Assembly (NCBI GenBank): GCA_001632425.1
Contig: KV425612.1
Span: forward strand, 145,439 to 209,438
From: Neolentinus lepideus HHB14362 ss-1
Taxonomy: Eukaryota; Basidiomycota; Agaricomycetes; Gloeophyllales; Gloeophyllaceae
DNA length: 64,000 nt
Reading direction: 5' to 3'
Shown here: positions 24,252 through 34,600 of the stretch, piece after piece
How positions within the stretch are numbered: the stretch's first letter is position 1
Layout: the number at the start of each line of letters is the position of its first letter
The notes under the pieces: generated by a model
What the model saw: the letters and a program-made list of their open reading frames with translations, nothing else
Databases searched by the model: none
Told to the model about the DNA's origin: nothing
Position numbers and translations under genes: made by a program

Positions 24252-25435
24252 CACTACCAGCTTTATTCTTGGTCCGAAATCTCTCCTATCTCTTTGAACG
24301 AGCTCAATAAAACGGAACGCAAATTCTTAATGGGCGTCGATTTCGACTTATATGTTGACAAGAGCACGTACGAATCGTGGCTCAACTTGTTGAAGGGGCT
24401 GGTGATGGCAAAGGAGAAGGACTCGCGGAGATGGCATAGGGGACGCGGGAAGGATGTGAGGGTAATTGGACGGGTGGTGCCAGTGACGGTGTACAGGCCG
24501 ACTACGCGTTGTAGGCAGGAGGAGAATGGTGATACGAGCAGGCGGCATCGCGCAAGGTCGACGTCCCCTGTGTCGCGTGCGGCTGTTTACCCCAATTCCT
24601 CTTACCACCACTTCACCTTCGCGCTTCCTCCCCTACCCTCGACCACTCCTCGTTCCGTCTCATCACATCGGTATCCTTCTCCTGAGAAGGACTACTTCGA
24701 CTCTCCCGTCTCTCCCACATCTTATCCCGGTGAGAAGCGCTCTGCTAATACGGCCTTCTCGTGTACATCCGGCTCGTACGATACATCTTTGACCCCGCCT
24801 CGACCCGCGAAGCGTCCCACGAGTATGCACGGCCTCACTCTAGAGATTCCGGAGTGTACCGTGCGGTCTCGAGCAGATCAGACGGAGTTCCTCAGGTGAG
24901 TAGTATGCGCATATAGTCATGTGTTCTAACATATTGATATGTTCTGCGCTACAGAGTCTCTACTACTACTCGCTTACTTGTTCTCCAACGGGTAAAGACG
25001 ACCCGGCGAATGCGCGCTGCGGCAAGGCTAAGTTGCGCGTTCACCACGCACCTGCACCGGCGTCGAACTCGTATTATGCCACCTCCGAACTCGCATCGTG
25101 CCCGCAACAGACAGCAAACTCCTACCCAGGCTATCAGTATACTCCTAGCTCGTATGGTGGGTACCAGGGCTCTCGCATCCCTGTGGTCGTACAGAGCGCG
25201 TCAGTGAGCCCGGATGTTGAAACGCTATGAGCCGACTGCGGACATGTACACGTGGTCGCGACGCACGAGCGAGCCTGGCTACGACTCGTTGGCACAGCCG
25301 TACTCGACTTCGCGGTCACCGTACGAGCGGCAGGATTACCGCCGCCCGCAGGAAGCACCGAGGTATGTGGATAGCAAGTTGCCTGTGCCCTCAGCGCCCT
25401 TTGCGAACGCTGGTCCGCCTGGGATGCAGCTGTGA
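24252..25435 (+). pseudogene. 5'-truncated PHO80/PCL-type cyclin fragment
   Basis: From about 24268 the frame reads WSEISPISLNELNKTERK followed by FLMGVDFDLYVDKSTYESWLNLLKGLVMAKEKD, a close match to the second half of the cyclin box and adjoining region of Agaricomycete PHO80-like (Pcl) cyclins that bind the Pho85 kinase. The first half of the cyclin box, which normally ends in a TNKTWSEI-like segment, is not found in the 500 bases upstream. A Ser/Pro-rich tail follows, with an intron (GTGAGT...CTACAG, about 24896-24953), and the last part (YEPTADMYTWSRRT) is in another frame. It lies wholly inside the inverted-repeat element, so I read it as a captured, decaying piece of genomic DNA rather than a working cyclin. 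Confidence 0.75.
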
Positions 25436-26090
25436 ACCCCACCCGATCAGACGTACCTCAAGCCGCTGACGCACCTCCTCCAGTATCGCCCGCAGCAGCA
25501 GCAGCGATGTTCTTCATGGGCACGACGTCCATCTTCCTCAAGCTCTGCATGCCGCTCCTCCTGCGGCGCTTCGACCACCTGCGCGTGTTCGCGGTGTGCA
25601 CGCTCGTGTGGCCGCTCACGTTCGCGCTGATGCCCGCGCTCAACGCCGTCGCGCGCCAGAGGCAGAGCGCGCTGCTGTGGGCAGGGATACGGCTCGTGCT
25701 GGTCATGAGCCGCGTCGGGACGATGGTGTTCTCGTGAGTGCCGGTGTCCGCATGTCTCTGTGTGTATAATGACGTGTTCGTCCTGGCAGGATTGTGATGA
25801 TCCTCGTGCGCGAGACCGCGCCCGGCCCCGCGTCGCTGGGGACGACGAACGTCCGCCTTCGGGTCGCTCAGCGGGGTTGTTATCAGGTGTGCTCTGGTCC
25901 CACTGCCCCGTCCAGCTCACGTGACATTGATGCATACAGCTCGCTGTTCGCTGTGTCGGCGAGCAAACACCTCCTATGGGAGGAAAGCCGCCGAGGCTGC
26001 TGGTGTAAGTACATGTCATTCTATTTGAGCATTGGCTGACATGTAATCACTTAGAGGACATGGAAGCCGAGGGCAAGGAGGTCCGGTAAC
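25436..26090 (+). pseudogene. MFS transporter C-terminal fragment
   Basis: Frame from 25501 reads AMFFMGTTSIFLKLCMPLLLRRFDHLRVFAV and VWPLTFALMPALNAVAR, then WAGIRLVLVMSRVGTMVFS. An intron (GTGAGT...TGGCAG, about 25735-25790) then joins to IVMILVRETAPGPASLGTTN. This is the last third of a major-facilitator transporter of the fungal type whose helix 11 region reads AAPSPxSLGxTNG. After TTN the expected GLAQ is disrupted and the remaining fragment (FAVSASKHLLW) is out of frame, so it is dead. No upstream MFS part is present. It abuts the cyclin fragment directly, as expected for sequential captures. Confidence 0.75.
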
Positions 26091-26204
26091 GTATAGGATT
26101 GCACCAGGTAAGTGTGCGAGACTTATGTTTTCTCGTACTAATGACTTTATTTCGTACAGTGGAGTAGCTTTCTTGGGAACAGTATCAATGGCTGTATCGA
26201 CATC

Positions 26205-26375
26205 ATGGCATATGGGGTGGACGGAGGGGCATATGGGGGAATGGGAGGAGAGGAGGGGGATCGGGGGGAAGGGGGACGGGAGGGGAGGGAGGAGAGGTAG
26301 GGGAGGAGGGGGGGAGGGAGACTGGTTGGGATTGGGCGGGATCGGGCGGGATTGGGGGGGAGTAGTATAGGGACT
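26205..26375 (+). repeat. G-rich low-complexity tract
   Basis: About 170 bases almost free of C and T on the plus strand, with repeated runs of three to seven G separated by one to four bases, ending in repeats of GGGATTGGGCGGGATCGGGC type. Such a tract can form stacked G-quadruplexes. It lies inside the inverted-repeat element, 3' of the MFS fragment. Confidence 0.85.
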
Positions 26376-26664
26376 CGAAGGCAGTGATAAGCAAGGTTAT
26401 TAGAGTACAATGGTCTGTAATGTATCTTAAAGTGGGACAATGGCATACAATGCAGTGTTATAGCATTTACTATTTGTCTTAAGGGAGCCATTGAGGTCCA
26501 TTAAAATCTATTAAGGTTGATTACAGTGCTATGCTACTTGACATACTCGATCGGGGCAAACACTGAGAATGGGTGGCATTAGCCGTGGCACCCTTTCTCT
26601 GGCAGATTCCCTTTGCGAGCCTTTGCTAAAGCTGTAAAGGGTGGGAAATGGTCAGAAAGGGTGG

Positions 26665-26697
26665 CAAAGGGTGGCAAAGTCACCGGTTTTGACTGGG
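26665..26697 (-). repeat. Right terminal inverted repeat of the captured-gene element
   Basis: Read on the minus strand it begins CCCAGTCAAAACCGGTGA and ends CCACCCTTTG. Followed on the plus strand by TCTCAAC. Just inside it lies an array of CACCCTTT-like units (26585-26680). Confidence 0.85.
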
Positions 26698-26980
26698 TCT
26701 CAACTACTGTAGTCGACACTACTATCCCAATTGTAGTGCCATTATAATCCACGTTCTAGCTGCACTACAAATTCTGACAGTCCCACTGCAAGCTTGACTA
26801 CAATCTCGGTGTAATGGGCGCCTAGCCCCTTTACGTTTGATAACGTAGGTTACCGTAATTTACGCACGGACTTTGCTCGCCTTCGATATATATTTTAAAG
26901 GTGAGTGCCTTCTTCACCGTGCCATATTCTCCCCCTCCCGGCGACAGTATTGAAGGAGTCTGTCTTACTGGAGTCTGACC

Positions 26981-28673
26981 ATGATACGGACACTACGACA
27001 GTCTAGCCTGTGTGCACGTGTTATCCGTGCAAGCAGACCGAGATGTCCAACGTTCTCCGCACGGAGAGGGTATGCGGCCGCTGGCGGGGAGGTGAGTGTG
27101 ATCCAGACGTCGCTGGGTGATATGGATGCGTCGCTGAAGGATAGCGTAGTTGAAGAGAACAGGGTTGTATGACTTTCATGTCCAGCATGGCGCGAAGATG
27201 GTTCCGTTCGCAGGCTATTCTATGCCTCTGCAGTACGGTGAAGTGGGTCAAGGTGCGCAGCCGTATTGTCTCTTGTTAACTGCTGCTGATGACCCAAGTT
27301 CTTAGTGGCCGCACACAACCATGTCCGATCAAGTGTCGGTCTATTCGACGTAGGACACATGGTCCAGAGCATGTTCCGAGGGGCCACAACGACCCAGTTC
27401 CTTGAGTGGCTGACCCCTTCCTCTCTCTCATCCCTGACGCCCTACTCATCCACACTCTCCGTCCTTCTCAACGAGCGCGGCGGCATCATTGACGATACCG
27501 TCATCACCAAACATGCCGAGGACTCCTTTTATGTCGTCACAAATGCCGGAAGACGCGACCGAGACCTGGCGTGGTTCAGAGAGAGGATTGAAGAATGGAA
27601 CGCCAGCGACCGGAGCGAGGCCGGCAAGGTTGAGCTCGAGGTCCTCGAAGGGTGGGGATTACTCGCTTTGCAAGGTCGGTCTCTTTATGACACTGCAGCA
27701 AATGCGAACATCAGACTCAGGCTGAACCGCTGTTAAGGTCCTGAAGCCGCAGAGTACCTCCAAGCCCTGACTTCATTTGATCTAAAGGGTCTTCCCTTTG
27801 GGCGATCTGCGTTTATCCCGATCGAGGGATTCAACTTGCACGTCGCACGCGGTGGATACACAGGAGAGGACGGCTTTGAGGTAGGTTATTGTCCTTATCA
27901 GAATATACCAAAATTATCCTCGATACTGACAGAGCCTCGCTGTCCCTCCGTTAATATTAGATTTCAATACTCCCTAAACACACTACCGAAGTGGCCCAGC
28001 TCCTCACTCGCCACCCCGTCCAGCTGACGGGTCTCGGTGCTCGGGATAGTCTTCGTCTTGAAGCGGGCATGTGTCTCTACGGGCAAGACCTGGATGAGGA
28101 TACTACACCGATAGAAGCTGGGCTTACGTGGGTTATTGGTAAGAGTCGTCACAGGTGCCAACATCTGACTTGGCCTTATATATCGAACCCCGCTTTGCAT
28201 TTTGTGTTTACAGGCAAAAATCGAAGGGAAGCCGCGGATTTCATTGGCTTTGAAGGGGTAAAGAAGCATCTTCTCGACGGTCCTCCGAGAAGACGGGTGG
28301 GTCTGATTGTTGAAGGTGCTCCTGCTCGACGTGCGTACAGTTTACTTTCTCACCCTCCACCCTAATCATGACCTTTTCACTCCAGAGGGCGCAACAATTT
28401 ACAAGCCTAACACTAAAGATCCCCTTGGTTCGTATCCTCTCGTTGCACAACCTCCTACCTTCCGGGTCTCGTCATGTCTCATGCCGTTCTATTGCAGGCT
28501 CGGTGACGTCTGGCATCCCCTCACCAACGCTGGGCAAGAATATCGCTATGGGCTACGTCCAGAGCGGGTTCCACAAGAAGGGGACTGAGGTGGAAGTGGA
28601 GGTTCGTAAGCAGCCGAGGAAGGCCGTCATTACGCCAATGCCGTTCGTCAAGACGAATTATTATAGAGGATGA
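26981..28673 (+). CDS. GCV1: Mitochondrial aminomethyltransferase (glycine cleavage T protein)
   Basis: T protein of the glycine cleavage system: it takes the aminomethyl group from the lipoyl H protein and gives ammonia and 5,10-methylene-tetrahydrofolate in the mitochondrion. The ATG at 26981 opens an Arg/Ser-rich presequence ([18 protein letters not shown]...[10 protein letters not shown]). A first intron from GTGAGTGTG to GCGTAG joins GGE to [23 protein letters not shown]. Then come [86 protein letters not shown] and the C-terminal barrel ending [21 protein letters not shown]...NYYRG at a TGA at 28671-28673. All folate- and lipoyl-site blocks are present. The first intron is in-frame readable, which misleads naive translation. 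Confidence 0.94.
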
Positions 28674-29745
28674 GATAGGAAAGACTGGTCAGGGGGCGAG
28701 GCCTTGTTCAACCAAGGACTCGTTTCCGCTGCGCAGGTTACTCTTACGTGGATTAAACCCTAACCCCCGTTCACATGGATCAGGCCTGAGAATCAGCACA
28801 TGGGTATTAATCTTGAAGGAAGTAGAGGCGCACATCAATGTCTGTCTCCGTTTACTTCTAAGTATAAGAGGCTCGTGAAGTGTGATCGATTGATCAGTGG
28901 TCTATCCATCCTCCTATCTTGTGAGTCTTCAAATATTGTGTCTGGGATCTGGCACGGCGGCGTCACAGAGATATGCTCAGGGCCTGGTTTCAGAGCACAG
29001 ACAATGTATATGGCACCTGGATAGACAAATGCCCTGCACAGTTTATCAGTTGCATGGCGTGCCATGGATGCGATGCCACCGGTATGGTCTCATTCTATTT
29101 CGTAATCATCAATGTAGGTTGCACATCCTCATGGTAACAAGAGGACCGAAAGATCTACGCCTCTCTGCACACTTTAGTAGGCTATCCGTCTACAGCTGCT
29201 TCGGAGTCCCGTGTACATGAGGTACAAAGTCGTCTCTTTGACATCTGACGGTCTAGAGTGGTGCTAAGCTGTTAGACGAGACCTAGTACTAGTGTTGCAT
29301 GGGAATCAAATCAACGGTGTCAACCCTCTCCGTGGGTCAGCTGTTTATTCTGTGCTATATTTATTGGTTGATTAAATTCCTTATGTCTTGGAAGGCGTGG
29401 AACTGATCCCGAACGCGGACAGTGCGATGTCCCGAAACTCTATCCGAACTGCTTGCTGTACATGCAAGGTCCTTCGAAAATTACTCCTTACTTTGTATTC
29501 ACTGGAGGAGCGACTAAACGATATCCCCGTGCGCGTCGGAGCGTCTGGGTATGCGTGCCTTCATGCTATGCCCCATTCAGATATCTCTTCATTGCACGTG
29601 CACTGAAACTTGGGATAGGATCAACCACCTCGCATCCATACTCGCTGATAACCTCATCACGACTCCTATGATACCAACTATCACTGCACTACAGATCAGC
29701 AAGGGAAAAAACCTGGAATCGATGCACTTCGAACTCACCCGCCGG
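28674..29745. other. Convergent intergenic region
   Basis: About 1.1 kb between GCV1 (plus) and the small protein gene (minus). Frames up to 107 codons are present but show no domain, no intron logic and no repeat relationship. I see no supported gene. Confidence 0.45.
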
Positions 29746-30111
29746 TTAATTCGCCTCAACACGGTTGATCTCCACATTATTGAAGGAGTGGAAAGTGACA
29801 TACGTCGTCACCTTCTTGACCTCCACATAGAAGCCAACCCTGTTATCGTCGTCGTCTTTGAAGGCAATTAACTCCCAGCCTGAACTACCTCTCTTCCATA
29901 AGGAATTGCCGTCGAAGGATGCAGGGACTGGGAACCAGTTGTCGTTCCCGTCCCCGCTCAGCGTGCTGACAAAGGCGTGCATGGTGTTGCCAGACTCGTT
30001 ACGGATGTAGACGTCGCCTGCGTCCGTGAACTGGAAGAGATCCGTGACGTTTGGACCGTAATATATGTTGCAGCAGACTGAAGGGCATACCTTGTTTCCG
30101 GAAGATGACAT
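29746..30111 (-). CDS. Small conserved fungal protein of unknown function
   Basis: Single-exon frame of 121 codons from the ATG at 30111 (MSSSGNKVCPS). There is no signal peptide and no membrane segment. The body alternates short hydrophobic strands: DVYIRNESGNTMHAFVSTLSG, DNWFPVPASFDGNSLWKR, GWELIAFKDDDDNRVGFYVEV and TYVTFHSFNNVEI. This looks like a small all-beta fold. The pattern (aromatic DNWF, WKR before GWELIAFKD, then a Val-rich strand) resembles a family of small hypothetical proteins common in Agaricomycetes; I recall the pattern and cannot name a function. It lacks introns, unlike its neighbours. Confidence 0.65.
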   Translation of the reverse strand: MSSSGNKVCPSVCCNIYYGPNVTDLFQFTDAGDVYIRNESGNTMHAFVSTLSGDGNDNWFPVPASFDGNSLWKRGSSGWELIAFKDDDDNRVGFYVEVKKVTTYVTFHSFNNVEINRVEAN

Positions 30112-30903
30112 TTCGAGATGAGGCTGCTATGAAACGGTGCGCTCTTCGAGAGTGGAAGTGTGTATCTGTAGAATTTGCAGGTGTACGTCTGTCTTTAAAT
30201 CCATTCAGGAAATCTCTCTTACTAAGACTCTGATGTAGGTCTTGAGTCATTCGGCCCATGTGTAGCAAGTAAATGTCGTCGGTGGTTGTCCCTGCCGACA
30301 ATAAGTGACATATCTCACTGACAGCTACTATAGAGTGAGCCGAGCAAGTAAGCAGAAGTAAATAACACAACTACTTTAGGGTGCCTCGCCGGCACGATAT
30401 CCTTTGCCCAACCAGTAAGATTCAACGTCGAGTTCGCGAGGCCCTAATTCCATTCATCTCCTTGATGCCTGACAGTGTTGATCACGAAAAGACCGGGGCT
30501 TGCATGGGAGCTGCACGCCGGTGCCACATTCTTTCGGTCAGGTGTACTTGATACTATGTATATCAGCTAATTACATCTGCCATAGACACGTCCTGACGTG
30601 AGTCAGCGAATAAACAGACTTCCTGCTGCTGAACTTGTCATCGGTAGCGTACTATGCCCGGGCGACCTTTGAACTTCGGTTACCAGACGAGCTGAAATAA
30701 CAATAACGGAAGCGTATGGCCCATCTAAGGCTGTGGTCTTCGGCTGGGAAGGAAGCCTATTGGTCAGAATATGGTCGGACAAAGTTGCCAGGCGGATGGA
30801 ATGATGGCAAAAGTCAGTGGCCAACCTGTCGGCAGAATCGATGACCTTTGTGTCCTAAGCGCTTCAGTTGAATCGAAAGGGCAGCAAGCGGAGTAAAAGT
30901 AAT
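30112..30903. other. Intergenic region before tRNA-Ile
   Basis: 0.8 kb between the small protein and the tRNA. I see no supported coding frame or repeat. Confidence 0.45.
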
Positions 30904-30985
30904 TGGCCAACGCCGGGGTCGAACCGACGACCTTGGCGTAACAAGGATATTAGCACCACGCTCTAACCAACTGAGCTAGTCGGCC
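30904..30985 (-). tRNA. tRNA-Ile (anticodon AAU) with a short intron
   Basis: On the minus strand the 5' acceptor strand GGCCGAC pairs with GTTGGCC at the 3' end, followed by discriminator A. The D arm is TAGCTCAGTTGGTTAGAGC, which includes the A box. The T arm GTCGGTTCGACCCCGGC carries the B box GGTTCGA. The anticodon stem GGTG/CGCC encloses loop CTAATA-A with AAU as anticodon, interrupted after position 37 by 8 extra bases (TCCTTGTT). Length is 82 bases, 74 after removal of the 8. No CCA is encoded, as normal for eukaryotes. Confidence 0.93.
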
Positions 30986-31298
30986 ACATGAATCGGTGTT
31001 GTAGCTTTTATATGACTTTTGATATCATGTCCTTCTAAACGCAAACCCATTCTGGAGAACTGTCAAGGAAACTTGTGCATTAGTGCATGCCTACTCGTTA
31101 AAGGACACCCTCGCCTCCTATAGGTGAGAACATCTCTACGCCCATTATCATATTATCCTCATTTCAGAGGAGACCATCATTACGGACTGTGCTCTGGAGT
31201 GTGATATGCTAGATCTGGTCTACTGCGAAGCTGATCATGATATATTACAACCATTAGCCTACACATACAATCACACAGATAAATAGGAGAAGTGATAC
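30986..31298. other. tRNA 5' flank up to Copia insertion
   Basis: About 0.3 kb of non-coding sequence between the tRNA 5' end and the Copia target duplication. I see nothing else in it. Confidence 0.6.
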
Positions 31299-31303
31299 TG
31301 CTC

Positions 31304-31551
31304 TGTTGGAACGAATCACGTGACATCGGGCATCTCGGCCATGCACGTGGACAAGCCACAAGCGCCCTCGTAGACGCTTAAAGGACATTATGGAATATTC
31401 GAGTATTTCAATTTATTTCATATTAAATGTTATAGTATATTCCGTAACATTCTAGTATAACATGTACGAGCAGTATATAAGAAGCGCCCGAGTAGCGGGC
31501 GCCTACCCTAATTAATCCTTTGACTTTATTCAGCCGTATAACCTTTCATTA
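31304..31551 (+). repeat. Left LTR of Copia element
   Basis: 248 bases beginning TGTTGGAACGAATCACGTGA and ending CCTTTCATTA. A TATAAGA-like sequence at about 31478 probably directs transcription. By eye it equals the right LTR base for base. It ends in TA rather than the usual CA. Confidence 0.95.
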
Positions 31552-31564
31552 GGTTATGAGCCCA
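31552..31564 (+). promoter_or_regulatory. Primer binding site (half-tRNA type)
   Basis: GGTTATGAGCCCA directly abuts the left LTR. It is complementary to the anticodon arm of eukaryotic initiator tRNA-Met (TGGGCTCATAACC), not to a tRNA 3' end. This is the internal half-tRNA priming known from Drosophila copia. Confidence 0.8.
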
Positions 31565-31666
31565 AGCGGACTCTAGGATACAAACTTTGCTTACATTTGC
31601 AAAACATTCTCAAGAGCTAATAGCTCACTTATTACATAATCTGTAGCTACCGAGCTAGCGTACACT

Positions 31667-34600
31667 ATGTCGAACACTAGTGGCAATATATCTTCGGTAT
31701 ACCGCATTGAGCCACTCCGCGGCGATAATTACGCCACATGGAGTGTAAAAATAGCGGATATCCTCACAGATAATGACCTGTGGGAACATGTTACCGAAGA
31801 AGGTAAATGCCCAGAACCTATCATAGCCGCCGCACCATCAGGGAAGCCGTCGGCAAGCGCCGAACCGAGCAACCTGGCAGACATCAAGGAATGGAAGGCT
31901 AAAGATAGAAAGGCATTATCTGCCATCCGTTTGCGGGTCGCTGACTCGCATCTAGTGTACGTACGCGGAGCATCCACGGCTCGCGAAGCCTGGACAACAT
32001 TACAAACAATGTTTGAGTCACACGGCCCGATGGGCATTGTAATCGCGCGTCGGAAATTCTTCCGAGCACAGTGTGACGAAAATAGTGACATCGAGGAACA
32101 CATCAGATCGATGCGAGAATATCAAGATGAGATCCACCGATTGGGCGGCAAAATCATTGATGACGAAGACTTTACTATTACATTGCTTACGTCATTACCA
32201 GAGTCCTGGAACACGTTTATCCAGTCCATTGATACCGTCGCCCTGAAAACGACGTCATCAGCGCAATTAATAGCGCGTATACTCGAGGAAGACCACCGCC
32301 GGAAGTCCCGGCCCGGAGTTTCAGACTCCGCTCTCCCTGTCCGAGGCAAAGGTCGTTCTTATGCGGGAAATGGTAATATTATTTGCTACAACTGCAATAA
32401 AAAAGGACATACAAAAGATCAATGCTGGGCTAAAGGAGGGGGTAAAGAAGGTCAAAAACCTCAAAGAAAGGGAAAATCGAATAATACAAATAACAACAAA
32501 GCCAACGCCACATCCGAGACAGCGTTCGCTTTCACAGTCACGGGCGTTTATGAGCAACCGGAACATGCCGCGGTGGCGCAAGACAAGCGCCCAACGTGGT
32601 ACGCTGATAATGGTGCCACAACGCACGTGACAAACCGGCGGGAATATCTCGCCACATTCGAAGCATCGCCACCCGGCGCTTACCTCGATGGCGTAGGCGG
32701 CAAATGCGAAGTGGCCGGAAAAGGCAATATTAATTTAGATTTTAAAGTAGGAAAATCGAATATTCCAGTAACGCTCAAAAACGTTACGTACGCACCGAAC
32801 GCACCGCTAAATTTAATCTCATTATGCCGTGCGGATGAGGGCGGAATGGGCTACACTGGAAACGGCGGAGTTTTAACTCTTACCCATAAAGGGAAGGTAA
32901 TCGGGATCAGCCGAAGAAATAATGGGCCAGGACAACTATATGCTATGGACTGCACCGTAAATATTCCGAAAAATAATTCGGTAAATGCAGCCACAGAATC
33001 TGCACGCACGTGGGAGGAGTGGCACCGTGCACTAGCACATATTCATATGGGTGCCATCAAAAAACTCAAAGATGCAAAAATGGTCGATGGAATGGATGTT
33101 GACCCATCCTCGGAACCTGTTACGCAATGCGAGGCCTGTATTCAAGCCAAACAACATACCGAACCCTTTCCATCCGAGTCTACAAGTGTTGTCTCAGACA
33201 TCGGAGAAATTACCGTATCGGATGTCTGGGGTCCTGCCCAGACTATTTCCATAGAAGGGTATCGGTATTTCCTCACGTTTACAGACGTAAAATCACGCCG
33301 CACTATGACATATTTTGATGAACATAAATCAGGCACCGTGATCTTGGCCAAATTCAAAGAATACAAGGCATTCGTAGAAACCCAAACAGGAAACAAATTA
33401 AAACGCTTTCGAGCGGACAATGGCGGGGAATTCACAAATCAAGAATTCCAAAAATATTTACAACAAAATGGGATAATATTCGAAACCACAGCGCCATATT
33501 CACCATCCCAAAATGGCATTGCCGAAAGACTTAATCGCACGCTTGTCGAGCACGCGCACGCAATGCTACTCGCAAGGAATTTGCCGAAATTCCTATGGGC
33601 AGACGCTGTGGCGTATGCAACCTATATTAAGAATAGATCTCCCACGCGTCCGCTTCGCGATATCACGCCCGAAGAAGCATTTTTCGGCCGCAAACCAAAT
33701 ATAGCAGATTTACGGGAATTCGGCTCAAAATGCTGGGCCCTTGATTCCCAGAAAGTTGGCTGGCAGAAGCTCGATCCCAAATCATTACCTGGACTATTCG
33801 TGGGAATTGCCGAAAATTCGAAAGCCTACCGTGTTTATTTCCAGAATAAGCGCTTAATACTAAAATCAAGAAATCTAATATTTGATCAAGGCACTAAATA
33901 TACGGAAAACCCTGTTGCACGAGCGCCTCCTCCGCGAATTGAGGGGGAGAGCGAAAATAGTGGCAATCCGTCGAACGAGACATCCTCGGAACCCGCAGAT
34001 AGCGCTGCAGAACAATCTAAATCGGGCACTTCTGACGGAAATAATAATTTAAATATTTCCGAAACTAATTTACAAACAGAAGTACTACGAAAATCAAGCC
34101 GTGTATCTGCTAAAGCGCCCATTGATTACGGAAAAGCTAATAACCCTGACCGAAGGAAAGTCTCAGAAGCGTACCTTGATCGTCAAGCTGGCCACGAGCG
34201 CCCGTCAGAACAAGTGCCGGCGGATCTGTCCGAGAAGGACGCAACGGACGTCGCATATGTCACAACCGAAGAAGACCCGAAATCTTATCGAGAAGCGGAA
34301 AATTCCGGTGATTGGCCACAGTGGCTGAAAGCCATGCAAGCCGAAATAAAACAGCTTGAGGAAAATAATACTTGGAAATTAGTGGATTTACCTCCTGGGC
34401 GAAAGCCTGTAGGCTGCAAATGGGTCTACAGAATTAAACGAGACGAAAATGGCAAAATAATTAAATACAAAGCCAGACTCGTTGCACAAGGATTTACCCA
34501 AATCCCCGGAATGGATTATGATGAAACCTTCTCACCCGTCATGCGTCTAGAATCATTACGTACGCTACTTGCCATCGGCACAATCTATGATCTAGAAATG

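Larger units (their letters stand above)
23736..26697. mobile_element. Inverted-repeat DNA element carrying host gene fragments
   Basis: 2962 bases bounded by 33-base terminal inverted repeats that match at 30 of 33 positions and start CCCAGTCAAAACCGGTGA on both sides. It is flanked by an exact 7-base duplication TCTCAAC (23729-23735 and 26698-26704). Inside are fragments of two unrelated host genes with their introns and no transposase-like frame. This architecture equals that of Pack-type (gene-capturing, non-autonomous) TIR elements known from plants. The superfamily is uncertain because 7 bases is an unusual duplication length. It sits in the divergent promoter region between coronin and GCV1. 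Confidence 0.82.

Noticed and set aside
24042..24260. First half of the cyclin box upstream of the cyclin fragment
   Set aside because: I looked in all three plus frames for the expected ANKFxDDxTYTNKTW-like block and found none, so the fragment is called truncated.
25447..26019. 190-codon minus-strand frame in the inverted-repeat element
   Set aside because: It mirrors the MFS fragment on the other strand; its His/Arg/Glu-rich composition is typical of antisense GC-rich coding DNA.
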